From Phaseolus vulgaris (taxonomy: Eukaryota > Streptophyta > Magnoliopsida > Fabales > Fabaceae): 64,000 nt of DNA. The position numbers were made by a program, and so were the translations under genes. How positions within the stretch are numbered: the stretch's first letter is position 1; each line of letters starts with the position of its first letter. The stretch spans positions 34,953,253-35,017,252 of the forward strand of contig NC_023755.2 in NCBI RefSeq assembly GCF_000499845.2, read 5' to 3'. Below the pieces are notes generated by a model. That model had not been told where the DNA came from. It worked only from the letters and a program-made list of their open reading frames with translations, and did not search any database. Shown here one piece after another: positions 24,621 through 36,693 of the stretch.

Positions 24621-25400
24621 CACACCAAGCTTAATCAATTTAATCAAAGGACTACCATCACTCTTAATAAAAGAAAAGAAGCCTTATTAGAGAAATAAGA
24701 AGTAAGAATATTTTACCGAACGCAACTCCAAATATGCAAAACATTGGAGCATTCAAAAAATAAATGTTAAATATATTCTTCATATTTTTCACAAAAACGT
24801 ACACATAAAACATATATACAAACATTTATTCTTAATCTATTGATCTATAGGAAATGAAAAACTTTTCAAAGTATTCAACCTTTAAAATGAGTTAAATATT
24901 CATAGATAAAGGTTTTTTTTATTATGATATTAGAAGTTTTCGAAAGTTCATTGTCCAAAGATTGATTCATTGACAACTCATTTTTTCTACACCGATTTTA
25001 AATTTTTTAATATTTTTACATTATTTATTTACAATATTTTTTTCAGTGCAAGTTGTATACGATCTCTTGCTTGCTTGTCAAGTATATTTTTTCTTCTCGA
25101 AATCATTGAGAAACTATGGAACATCTTCCGAGGTAAAAGACAACTAAGTAGCTAAATAACAATAACAAAATACATTAAGAAATATACCACTAGTATTATT
25201 ATATAAAAGTGAAGTCAATCCATAATTCAAACAGGAACAAAATTTCCCTGATATTTATATTATAAATTTCAGATACTCTCAACACCACAATTTCATATAC
25301 AAAACTTTCCCAATCTGCAGAAAATCTATCCCTCTGAGGAATCTCAAACCTCTAGAAGACAAGTAATAGTGGAATAGTTGTAGTCTCTTACACTCTCCCA
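24621..25400 (+). promoter_or_regulatory. Upstream region of CslB-type gene 2, TATA variant
   Basis: Aligns with 3241-3983. At the position of the gene 1 TATATAAA the sequence reads TATACAAA (25297-25304), one transition in the core. The 15-bp upstream duplication of gene 1 is absent. Promoter function is inferred from homology. Confidence 0.5.
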
Positions 25401-28400
25401 ATGGCCAACCAAGAACATGATCTCCCTCTCTATGAAAAAGTTTGGCTCAAACGCACATTTCAAAGAGTGATGGACGCCTTCATGTTATTCCTCCTCTTCT
25501 TGCTTCTTAGTAACCGACTTTTCTCATCTAACACCTTCACTTTCCCATGCTTCCTTGCTTTCATATGCGAATCTTGGTTCACCTTCACTTGGATTGTCAT
25601 TCTCAACTCCAAGTGGAGTCCTGCAATCACCGTAACTCACCCAGATCGTCTCTTGCAAAGGTACATGATAACACAAAGCAATTGGTGCTCTCTGTTTTGA
25701 ATCTGGTTTTCTATTCCAATCAATTTTTTCCCTTCTCCTAGTACTTCCAAAAGTTGCTACTTGGTAAATGCTTATTCTTGGTTTTTAGTGACATTCATAT
25801 GATGATCATACAGTACTTGTACATTAATTCTTTTAATCTCAATAGGATTCAAGAGCTTCCACCAGTGGACTTGTTTGTTACAACAGCAGACCCTGTACTT
25901 GAATCCCCCATCATCACAGTCAACACAGTTTTATCTCTTCTAGCCCTTGATTATCCTACTAACAAGCTAGCTTGCTATGTTTCTGATGACGGCTGTTCCC
26001 CTCTTACTTTCTATGCCCTTGTGGAAGCCTCCAAATTTGCTAAGCTTTGGGTTCCTTTCTGTAAGAAGCATAATATACAAGTGAGAGCACCCGACAGATA
26101 CTTCTCTGATGTTACCATAAACAAAAATGAAGACTCACTTGAATTCAGACAAGAATGGTTACAAATGAAGGTAACTGCAACAACCTTGCCCTGCATTATT
26201 AAGATTAGGAGATGTATAATATGTTTGAACTTCCAAATACTCTGACAATGAACTACAGAGTTATTTGTCTTTTTGTATTTTGCAGGAGATGTACGACAAT
26301 TTAAGCCACAAAATTGAAGAGGTGACTCACAAAACAATTCCATTACAACTTGATGGAGAATTTTCTGTTTTCTCAAATACAGAACAAAGAAATCATCCAA
26401 GCATAATTAAGGTGACAGAAATATCATGATTCTTAAACTACATAGAAATTAATGTTTTAAAATAAAAAAAATATCTTAATAATTAATGTTATGAGAAACA
26501 GAAAAAGCTCGAGTAGAGATATTTTCACGAACTATGTTGGCTACCTTAATTTATAAAACATACGAACATGTCAGAAGTGTTATATCACAAATCTATTTAC
26601 ATTACCATTTCTATTCTTTCCTATTTAGATTACCCATTTGACTTCTTTTATGAGATGAAAAAGTATGATGATGTCAGAAGTGTTATATCATAAATCTATT
26701 TACATTATCATTTCTATTCTTTCCTATTTAGATTACCCATTTTACTTATTTTCTGAGATGAAAAAGTAAATCTTTCATCATACGAACAAGTTTTCAAACA
26801 GTCAAATTTTACATACATCTTTCTAATATCTGTTCCTATCGAAGTTTTAGTGCTTGCATTGCACGTCTAAAGAACAAGAAAGCACTTATTTACATTAAGT
26901 ATGAACAGGTTATATTAGAAAACAAGGAAGGTCTCTTTGATGGGTTGCCTTACTTAATCTATGTATCCAGAGAGAAGAGACCTCAGTACAATCACAATTA
27001 CAAAGCCGGTGCTATGAATGTCTTGGTAATTTTGTTAACCGATTTCATGAAATTTTGATTCTCATTCTTTCAAGTTAACCACAAATATAATTTGAATTAA
27101 TAACTGATACGTGCAGACAAGAGTCTCTGGATTGATGAGCAATGCTCCCTTTATGTTGAACGTAGACTGTGACATGATTGTGAACAATCCCAAGATTGTT
27201 CTACACGCTCTGTGCATTTTGATGGATTCACAAAAAGGGAAAGAAGTTGCTTTCGTTCAATGTTTCCAACAATTCATCGATGGAATAAAAGATGACCCTT
27301 TTGGAAATCAGTTGGTGATTTCATTTGAGGTGTTTTTCAGCTTTAAATGAACTTCTAAGTTTTATCTTTATTAATAAATGAATTTTAAATTCAACTTTAT
27401 AAAAGCGAGTGATAAAGTGAGATTATATTATGTAATGTATCGTTATCTATATGGGATCCAACACTTTTCATTAGTGAAATGTATGAACCAAGGAGCTTTG
27501 TAAACCAACTTTTTCTTGTTTTGTCTTATGCAGTACATAATACGGGGCATGGCTGGACTTCAAGGACCTTTCTATGGAGGAACAAACACCTTCCATAGAA
27601 GAAACACGATTTACGGTCTTTATCCTCATGAAATTGAAACCGTTATAAAAGGTCCTTCTCTTAACCAATGCACAAAATCTCTTAATTCAATATTATATCT
27701 CAAAGTTTGCTTTGGATTGAAAGTTTTTAGTATGCAAAATTTTGTGTCAATCCAAAACTATTTAATACTTAGTTAATGAACAAATACAATACATATTTCT
27801 AAAATAAATAACAAATACAAGGATAGTTTGGTTGTTGATTCCGAAATAGTGGATCCAACACATGTTTATTATTTTGTATCTTCTGCAGGAAAATCAGAAG
27901 AAAATATATTAATACAACAATTTGGAATCTCAAAAGAGTTCATCAAATCAGCAGCCCGTGTTGTGGGAGGGAGTGGATATTCAGCTAATGATATTACTCC
28001 TTCCAACTTTATTGAGGCAGCAACCCAAGTTGCTAATTGTGAATATGAATGTGGCACTTTCTGGGGTAATCAGGTACATAACAGAAAAAAAAAAAATTTA
28101 GACAATAGTAAACCATTTTTTGCACAAATGAAGCTTTGTTAACTGCAATTTTGGAAACTCTAGTTGGGCTGGTTGTATGGATCAATCTCAGAAGATGTAC
28201 CAACAGGGTTGAATATTCACAGAAAAGGTTGGAGATCAGAGTGTTGTACCCCAGATCCAATTGCCTTCACAGGATGTGCTCCTGGAGGATTACTCTCTAC
28301 AATGATACAACAAAAGAGATGGGCCTCAGGCCTCACTGTAGTCTTTTTTGGAAAGCATTCTCCTCTTATGGGCATGCTCTTTGGTAAGATCCAATTCAGG

Positions 28401-29143
28401 GCAGGCTTGTCTTATTTTTGGCTTACCAACTGGGGCTTGCGTGCTGCATTCCTAGTTTGCTATGTTGCTGTAATTGCATATTGCATGATTGCCAACACCA
28501 GTATCTTTCCTCAGGTTTGATTCAAATTGCAATCCAAGTTTAATATTATATGCTATGCTAGACAATACAAAGGATTCTTAATTTTGTTTTGTTCCAGGGA
28601 CTTGGCCTTTGGATTGCAATTTCTCTTTTTGTGTTTTACAATATACATACTCTATTAGAGCACCTTACAATTGGGTTGTCTATAACAAATTGGTGGAACA
28701 ATCAAAGAATGTGTGTAATGAGAACCACGACTGCATGGTTTATTGGATTTTTAAGCGCTATGCTTAAGCTATCAGGGATTTCAGATACTGTGTTTGAAAT
28801 AACAGAGAAGGAACACACAACTTCTGGTGCTGATGGAAACAATGCAGATGCTGGAAGGTTCACATTCGACGAGTCTCCAGTTTTTGTGGTAGGCACGACG
28901 ATTTTGTTGGTGCATTTGGCAGGCATGGTGATAAAGTTATTGGGGTTGCAACCAAGTGATAGTGGAAATGGGAGTGGAATAGGAGAGTTCATTTGTAGCA
29001 CATATCTGATAGTGTGTTACTTTCCATATTTGAAAGGGTTGTTTGGCAGAGGAAAATATGGGATTCCCTTAACCACCATTTGCATGTCATCCGTGTTTGC
29101 ATTAGTCTTTGTGCAACTTTGTAGAAGTAATATTATGAGTTGA
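25401..29143 (+). CDS. Cellulose-synthase-like glycosyltransferase, CslB/CslH type (gene 2, nine exons)
   Basis: Tandem paralogue of gene 1 with the same nine-exon design: 25401-25660, 25846-26170, 26286-26411, 26909-27025, 27117-27329, 27534-27651, 27889-28073, 28164-28514, 28598-29143; exon lengths are identical to gene 1, 2241 nt and 746 residues. The role is the same: membrane-bound family-2 glycosyltransferase of the Golgi, acceptor and product unknown. Signatures are DDG 134-136, DCD 293-295, SED 457-459 and QQKRW 497-501. It keeps the family-typical GCSP and [10 protein letters not shown] where gene 1 deviates. Exon 9 and the first 50 bases of the 3' UTR are identical to gene 1. Intron 3 carries a 103-bp tandem duplication, and intron 5 is about 100 bp longer than in gene 1. 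No stop or frameshift found. Confidence 0.9.
26570..26775. repeat. 103-bp tandem duplication in intron 3 of gene 2
   Basis: Copies begin GTCAGAAGTGTTATATCA at 26570 and 26673 and run through CCTATTTAGATTACCCATTT to AAAAAGTA. Gene 1 has one copy at about 5145-5240. Confidence 0.85.
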
Positions 29144-29659
29144 TAGAGTTGAACTTTCTCTTGATATGCTTCTCATATTTTCTTTATTATGTGAATATTA
29201 TTTCTGAAGTTTGGTTCACTGAGCAAGTCTATTAAAAGTTATCTTGTTGAGAATAAGACCATGTCGTTTTGCTTTGTGTTATATCCCTCTCTCTCCGTAT
29301 GTTCTGTTTCCTTCTCCCTTCTTTTTTTCACTGTCATGCATAAAAAAGTATTGGGAATATGTAATATTTATAGTTTTAACTCTTATAATTAAATATTTAA
29401 AATATATATATAGATAGATTTTGTATTTTATCTAGATAAAATATTGAAAAATAAATAAATAAAATTTAAAAAGTATTACGATTAAAGAAAATAAAAATAA
29501 TAAAAAGAAATTCAATGCAATATTTTTTCAACATAATGTATTAGAATTATATTATTTAAAAATATTTTCATTTAAAAATTGAAGAGAAAATAAAAGGTAA
29601 TAAGTATAATTTTAAAAAGGTAAAGTAATAAAAAGTATAAATTTCAATAATGTTAATTT

Positions 29660-29660
<1 letters not shown>
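29144..29660. other. 3' flank of gene 2
   Basis: Aligns with 7501-7980. No coding signal. The homology with unit A is interrupted near 29620 by later insertions and resumes near 32970. Confidence 0.6.

Positions 29661-29663
<3 letters not shown>

Positions 29664-29704
<41 letters not shown>
29664..29704. repeat. (AT)n microsatellite
   Basis: About 20 AT units at the left edge of the insertion cluster. Confidence 0.95.
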
Positions 29705-29706
<2 letters not shown>

Positions 29707-29873
29707 CTAAGTTACGTAACTTTATAAATATATATACGTTGGAAACATAGATATGTTAATTATATTGCATAATAATATTACTTGTTTCTTAACAATGGCA
29801 AATTATGTTGATAAAAACAAAATAAAATATTGAAACGATAAGCTTGCACCACGATGACAACAGCTGGTCTTAT

Positions 29874-30232
29874 TGTTACAAAGTGGACTTTAAGCCTAAC
29901 TCAACCCCATAAAACCAGTTCATGGGGTAAGGTTTACACCCACTTATATACTATGAAAGACTCTAATCTCTAGTCGATGTGGGATCTCCAACACCCCCCT
30001 CACGCCGAGACTGCCAACTCTTGCGTGAGACTATATATTATGGGTGGTCCGATAGCGGGTGGCACGATAGGCCCAACACAAACACTCGCTAGGATAGGCT
30101 CGAAATGGCTCTGATACCATGTTACAAAGTGAACTTTAAGTCTAATTCAACCCCATAAAACTGGTTCATGGGATGAGGTTTGCACCCACTTATATACTAT
30201 GAAAGGCTCTAATCTCTAGTCGATGTAGGATC
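29874..30232 (-). mobile_element. TRIM element, reverse orientation, end truncated
   Basis: Terminal-repeat retrotransposon in miniature. On the - strand: an LTR copy at 30232-30120 lacking its first bases, then the initiator-Met primer-binding site TGGTATCAGAGCCA (30119-30106), a short interior without coding, a G-rich polypurine run (about 30006-29994), and a full LTR of 120 bp (29993-29874, TGTTGG...GTAACA). The left-hand end in its own direction is cut off where copia sequence begins at 30233. Confidence 0.8.
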
Positions 30233-30868
30233 TATTCCCAGCTTGAGGGGGATGTTAAAATATCATTCTGTTACTGTATTAGAATATCATTTTGTTACTG
30301 CTGTTATTCTATTTTTCTTTTTTTGTTTTCTATTTTTGGGCCCTTTGTGGGTCTTTGGGCTTTTACTAGTGCCTATATTCTTTTACCTTCTGTAAGCACA
30401 ATACACTGTACATTTCATAGATTGATTAATGAAACCCTTTTTCACTCATCTTTTCTCTCTCTCGAAGCTTCTCCTCATTCTTTCTCTGAACTTCTCTGTG
30501 TTCACGGTTCTTGTTTTGGCACTCTCTCTTTTATTGCAATTGGCCATTTTCATGATGGCATCAGAGCTCTTCTTGGAAGAGCTCTGTTGCGCTTCATCTT
30601 TGATTCCTTATTGATCCTGTCTCACCGATTTTTCTTTTTCTTTTTCTTTCATTCTTCCGCTCCTCCTCTATTTTTCTTTGATTTCTCGTTTTCTTGTTCT
30701 GGTTTTTCTACCTTACTCCTTCTTTGGTTTCTTTTGGACAGATTTACCTTTCGGGATGAAGAAGGAAGAGGAGAAATCAGCCCCAAGTTATCTGTATCTC
30801 CATCCAAGTGAGAATCCAACGACTCCTCTTGTCTCGCCGGTGTTGGACTCTAACAATTATCATCCATG
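30233..30868 (+). mobile_element. Copia-type fragment: polypurine tract, LTR, primer site, gag start
   Basis: 30233-30252 ends in CTTGAGGGGGA, a polypurine tract. It is followed by a 300-bp LTR (30253-30552, TGTTAAAATATC...TTTTCA), a primer-binding-like site TGGCATCAGAGC (30556-30567), a leader, and a gag N-terminus from ATG 30756 (KSAPSYLYLHPSENP, then VLDSNNYHPWSR), the usual copia gag opening. A tract that normally precedes a 3' LTR and a primer site that follows a 5' LTR thus flank the same LTR. The gag reading is cut at about 30869 by TRIM sequence. Confidence 0.75.
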
Positions 30869-31178
30869 GAGCCGATTTTATGGGGTTGAGTTAGACTTAA
30901 AGTCCACTTTGTAACATGGTATCAGAGCCATTTCAAGCCTATCCTAGCGAGTGTTTGTGTTGGGCCTATCGTGCCACCCGCTATCGAGCCGCTATCGGAC
31001 CACCCATAATATATAGTCCCACGCACGAGTTGGCAGTCTCGGCGTGAGGGGGGTGTGTTGGAGATCCCACATCGACTAGAGATTAGAGCCTTTCTCATTG
31101 TATGTAAGTGGGTGCAAACCTCAACCTCATGAGCCGATTTTATGGGGTTGAGTTAGGCTTAAAGTCCACTTCTTAACA
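30869..31178 (+). mobile_element. TRIM element, forward orientation, 5' truncated
   Basis: A partial 5' LTR (30869-30916) runs straight into TGGTATCAGAGCCA (30917-30930). After the interior and a GTGAGGGGGGTG tract comes a full 123-bp LTR at 31056-31178 (TGTTGGAGATCCC...CTTAACA). Same family as the reverse copy at 29874-30232. Confidence 0.82.
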
Positions 31179-31186
31179 CTTATCTT

Positions 31187-32337
31187 TGTTGAACCAAGTG
31201 ATGTTCAAGCTTTGAAGAATCCAAACCCTTTGAAGGATGTTGAAGCCTTTGCTGTGCTTGGTGTTGCTGTGCTGGTTTAGCTTAGTTCTGGGGTAGTTTA
31301 TATGTTGTAATCCACCCTTTGATTAAATCTAAAGCATAGGCAATCTCAACCTTTGTGAAAGTAAAATGTTTTCAAACTAAGTTAAAACAACCGATTGTTT
31401 TGTCGAGACAACTGATTGTTTATACTTAGGTGTTTTGAGAAAAAGATTGAAAACTGTTTTTAAAATGGTTGAACTGTTAAAAACCAAAACAACCGATTGA
31501 TTCGAGGAAACAACCGATTGTTTGTTTTGGGACCATAACAGAAAAACTGTTTTATCTTTGACTGAGCTTTAAATGTTTTAACTGTTTACGCTCCAGTCAT
31601 TAAATGCTTTGACCAATCTTTTAATGCAATTTAAGAGTTTGTTAATATTTGATAACAAACTACATCTTTGAATATATTCAGAAAAACAGATTTGACAATT
31701 AATCTTTGACAAGTTTTTGCTAAGAGTTTTTGAGTTTTTCAAAGAGCTAAGATTTCTAAGAGTGCGTGATTGATCAAAGTTATGGAATAGGATTCTGCTT
31801 GTATTGATTTCAGATTATCTTCTGTAACAAGTGTAATCCTTGTACTCTCTGTAAAAACAAGTTTCGTTTTTGTGTTTGCTAAGATTGGTTGTGTGTTCTT
31901 GAGGGGATCAAGATCAACAATCTTGGTGTAGGTGTGTTGACCAAAGAGAGTGTGTTTCTTGAGGTGTTCAAGGTCATTCTCTTGGTTGTTGTGTAAGTGA
32001 TCAAGGTGTGGTTGCTTAGTGGATTTCCTCAGGGTTTCTGAGAAGACTGGATGTAGCTCTGGGTTTGGAGTGAACCAGTATAAACAACTGTGTACAATCT
32101 CTCTATCCCTATCTCTTTAAATTCAGTTTTGTCATTTGATAAATGGTATAAATAACTGATTGTTTCGGTAAAACAACCGATTGTTTTTCCAGTATTGCGC
32201 ATTTGCTTTATGTTTTGAAAAACTGATTTCTTAATCAAGGTTTTATTGAAGTATTTTCATTCTAGGCTTAAAAGTTTACGAAAATCTTTCTTAAACAATT
32301 CACCACCCCTTCTCGTTTAAGGCCATATATTCTAACA
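31187..32337 (+). repeat. Solo LTR, copia type, related to the 13678 element
   Basis: 1151 bp starting TGTTGAACCAAGTG and ending TATTCTAACA, with the same order of phrases as the LTRs at 13678 and 18404 (GGATGTAGCTC, GTGAACCAGTATAAAC, ATCTCTCTATCC, the AACAACCGATTG motifs). Flanks ATCTT (31182-31186) and ATCTC (32338-32342) match at four of five positions, fitting an old target duplication. No interior is attached. Confidence 0.75.
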
Positions 32338-32969
32338 ATCTCGAGGGCCAATCTTGAAGGCATCTAATTTATAAGAAACCAAATATTGAAATCAATCCAA
32401 ATGAAGGCCAAATTGCATAGTAAACCAATTGAAAATGGACGAGGTAATGATTACATATTTGCCTATAAATATCATGGGTAGTGAAACCCAATGAAGACAG
32501 TAAAGAAAAATCATGATTAAGAAAGTTTAAATCTCCAACTCTATTTTTAGGCATCACTCATAAAGATAAGGGAGTTTCACCCGACACTTTACATTTTTCT
32601 TCCTAATTCTTAAATTAGCTCTGATCTTTTATTTGAAAAGGAGACCGTGGATGAGTTGTTTTGCTACTATTTTTCTTCTTAGTTCATTTGAGGTGTTGGT
32701 GGAGGAGTGAGTTACATTGTCAAAGTGTTGGTTGACTTTTAGAGGTAAGAATTGAGTTTTTTTGAAGAGATGGGTGATTATGGAGTTCTTAGGTTTCTAA
32801 AAATTGGAATCCAAGATTGTGCTACGAATGGATCTATCCAAGAAATTTCCAAATCACTCAATCTGAGACTATATTATGGAATCATGTTTCTAGAAAAAAA
32901 AATTGTTTATTCCCCTTTCCATAAATATAATTATGAATGTATATGTCATTTTTAACAAAAAAAGCTATT
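32338..32969. other. Spacer between the solo LTR and the downstream block of unit B
   Basis: No domain or repeat recognised. It has no counterpart in unit A, so it is part of the material inserted after the duplication or lost from unit A. Confidence 0.4.
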
Positions 32970-34690
32970 TTTTTTAGAAAAGTTTAATCTTAGTACAAAG
33001 AGAAAGGAAAATAATATGATAGAATGAGCGAGTTTGAGAGTAAAAAATTGGAGAAGTGGGGACAAAGAGAAGATAAGTCAAATATTAGTCAAATTGGAAT
33101 CAAGCATTTTTTTTTTTGGTTTTGACTTAAAAAAACACACAATCTCACCCATGTCTAAGGTATTGATCAATAAAAGTTTTGTTTTTTCTAATTCTCTATA
33201 GTAGTTGATTTTATCTTCTAATATCTTGGAAAACTGGTTTTTATGAGACGTTGTACTTGAACGCATGATTAAGAGTCTTTCTCGACACATGCTTTACTAA
33301 TGAGTTTCAAGTTGAATCGAGTTGACGCATGTTCAATCTGGTTTAGCTGTGTTTGAGGATTGAGAAAAGAATAATCTTTAGAGGACCTTTGAGGATTTCA
33401 TTGTGGAAAAACTTTGGAGTCAACCTACATTCTTTGCTGTTTTAAATCAGCATTTATAGTTTCTTGCTTAACAATCAGAATCCCTTTTTGCTTTACTGTT
33501 ATTGCTAATTTTCATTGCTTGCAAATAGGTTTTGAATTTTGTTCACTGGACTCACTATTGGATTCATTGGGAGACAATTTGGGGTCATCTAACCACTTCT
33601 ATACTACAATCTTATTGGCGTTATGATGACTTTCTATGGCAAGTGCACCGCATTGTCAGAAGTAATAATTTGTCCCTAAGGACGAATATGGATCCCACGA
33701 GGAACAATTGAATTATCAAGTACAATACTCAATAAATATAAAACAAAACAATAAAAAATGTCTTGAAAGTGGTTGTGTTGGCGATGATCAATAAGAAAAC
33801 AGACAAAGAATTGGTTGCTTCAAGTTGGAAAAATAGGGATTAGGTTTCATCTATCTCACTTTTATGTATTTTGATTAACATGTTAACATTATGATCTTTG
33901 ATTGAAATTAATTGATGCCCGTATAAAAGTCATTTATATCGATTCCTCGCATATAAAATTATTAATAAGAATGTTTCATAAATATCGATCCCTCGTATAT
34001 TTAGAAAAATAACTTATAATCAAACTCAAACGTTTTAAGTATTGTTGTTTAGGTCAGAATCCTAAAAATACTTTTCAGTCAGATTTAAGATTCTCAAATA
34101 TGACACAAATATTTAGAATCAAAACAACAATACCAATAATCATTTAAAAACAGAATATTATATCATATTTAAATATCACCTCAATACATAAGAGTTCAAA
34201 TACATTAATCTCAATCCCAAAGGGTAGAATTAGTCATGCATACTTCTAACACCTTATATTCTCCCAGTTGATTACAAATCACTCAATGGTGTTTTCCTCT
34301 CAATCTGACACAGTACGGTTGAGCCTCAAACCTCCTATTTATCATAATTTTCTAGGGTTAAGTGGCTTCTTGTGTCGCGCTAATGGGCTTGTTGATTAAA
34401 ACATAAAATGACCCAATGTTTCTGGCGCTTTTTCGCTCAAGCGAGATGACCTGATGCTGATTTGGGCTTTCTGTGTTTTTGTGCGTTTTGGGATCATTTT
34501 TGGGAATAAAAACCTGAAATTAACACTGATTTTGGGAATAAAATGTTCTTACTCAAATAAAGATCATAAAATATAAAAGAATGTATAAATTCATAAATTA
34601 ATGATTATTTTATATATATTTTAGCAATTAATACTCATAAGTATCTATATTTTAATATAAAATACTACTAAAATTATTCACTTATCTTAT
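32970..34690. repeat. Retroelement-derived downstream block, unit B copy
   Basis: Counterpart of 7980-9830, with shared phrases GAAAAGTTTAATCTTAG, TTTGTCCCTAAGGAC and AACATAAAATGACCC. Shorter in the region of the CGCTCAAG repeats. No coding signal; the 70-codon frames here lie inside the repeat. Confidence 0.65.
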
Positions 34691-36693
34691 CATGTTAAGT
34701 AGTCTATTATTACATTAAACGAATTCTGAAATCTTCTTAATTTAAGTGCTAACCTTGTAAAGAGGTTCAAGATCATTCTGAAAAAGTAACACATGTTATT
34801 AAATGTTAGAATTCCAAAGGTCTTACAAGCTGAAGTTATTTATACTATTTAGGTGATTAATGTATGTCCTTCCACTATTCTAAATATAAATACCTCTAAC
34901 AAAATTTGACCAAGTAATTCTTCTGACCCTGAGAATCTAAGAATCAATAAGTCGTCGGCTCGATCAAGATCAAAGTATCATCTACTTGATTTTCTTTTTA
35001 ATATTAAAATTTATTTCAAGTTAATATCAATTGTAGTTTTTTTTTTTATCATCATTATCAAAATTTATTTTCTTTGATAGTTAATAATGGTTTAGGATTT
35101 TTTTTGTCAACATTAAATATGTTTTCAAAATTATGTCAAGCATGACATTTTTTTTATTGATGTTAATTTAAGATTATTTTTACTTTATTTTAGTTGAAGT
35201 TATGTTTTAATAATCACTAATTAAAATATATGTTTAGATTATTTTTCAACTAACATTGATACGTTTATATTTTAATTTAGGATTTAGGATTTAATTTTTT
35301 TTTATTGGCGCCAATTAAACTACTTTTCGAATGATATGCAGGTGAGAATTGTTATGATTTATTTACCAGTGTTAATGAAATTAGTTTTTAGTGAATATCA
35401 ATAAGATCTCTCAGTTTAAGGTTTTTGATGTTTTTTTTTATCGATGTTTACAGAAATTTTTTTTCTCCATATTACTAATGCTATTTTATGATGATTTTTG
35501 GATAATCTTATCTATAGTGTAATTGAAATTTCCTATCTAAATAAAAATATTAACATTTAATAAATTAAAATTATATTATAAATAAAATATTTAAAAATTA
35601 AATAATTTAATTTAAGAATAATCCAAATCCAATATATGGAAGTAATTATTTCAATTCCTTATTCACAATTCTGACACTAAAAATTTTCGTGTTCCCACAT
35701 TTTTTTCCTCTAAATGTATAATTTTATATAAGATATAAACTGACAACTAGAAAGATGGTTCTTGAGACCATGATGGTTACAAGTTATAATGGTTATTATT
35801 TATAAATAGATTCATTTTATATAAAATCACAAGAAAATATGTTAAAAAATTTATAAAAAAAATTATGTTCAGATATTTACAAAAAAAAATTCTTTTAATC
35901 TCTACTTGCTTCTATTAGTTTATTGTAGAAATAAAAAGAAAGAAAGAAATTATAAAATAAAGATAAAAAAAACATTTTTTTAATAAATATGAAAAAAAAG
36001 GATCTTACATTAAAGTTGTCACACAAATATTACAAATAAAATGCGGAAAATATTACGTTATATTATATTATTCTTATAAATTATATCTTAATAACGTTTA
36101 TGTTTCTTATTATAATAAAATAAATGTTAATAAATAAATAAAATAATAAGTACTAATAATAAATAAAATATATTTTATTTTTAATTTTTTAACTTAAATA
36201 ATTTTATTTCCTTAAACAACGAATAATTTTTTTTTCAACGTGTCTTAAAAAGTTAGGTTTATTTTTCTACTTTTGTGTTAACACGATTTTAAGTAAATGT
36301 ACGCTACGAGTATGTGACTCATTTATGGACTGAATATTAGGTGAGGAGTTTGGCAGGAAGAAGACGAACGGTGTGTCACATTAAAAGTGACATTTTGCTA
36401 TAAATACAATGTTATTCAAATTTAGAAAATGTAGGTATAATATACAAAAATATCAATATAATATTTTTAAATAAATAAACGATTTATAAAGAATTGAAAA
36501 AACTCTTCTCACTGTAACTTAACTTATTATAATAATATGGCATTTTGTCTTTCATTCTTCTAAATTTGGGTTCACATGGTCTCCCATTCTTAAATAAGCC
36601 GAAAGAAAAACATATTGATGAGGAGTTGTAATAGTCCAATCTGAATAATAATAATCTTAAAAACTAATAAAAAAATCTTAGTAGAATGAATCA
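34691..36693. repeat. Partial third upstream block (unit C)
   Basis: 34691-35200 is AT-rich spacer. 35320-35640 matches 21121-21480, and 35815-36300 matches 115-600 and 21775-22210. It includes TGTTAACACGATTTT like position 597-613 and a TTTGGCAGGAAGAAGACG phrase near 36348 comparable with 1002-1018. The unit is interrupted at 36694 by the gypsy element and is not followed by a third close copy of genes 1/2. Confidence 0.65.

Noticed and set aside
30323..30811. 162-codon frame over the copia LTR and leader
   Set aside because: Spans the LTR end and primer site; the real gag start is in another frame at 30756.
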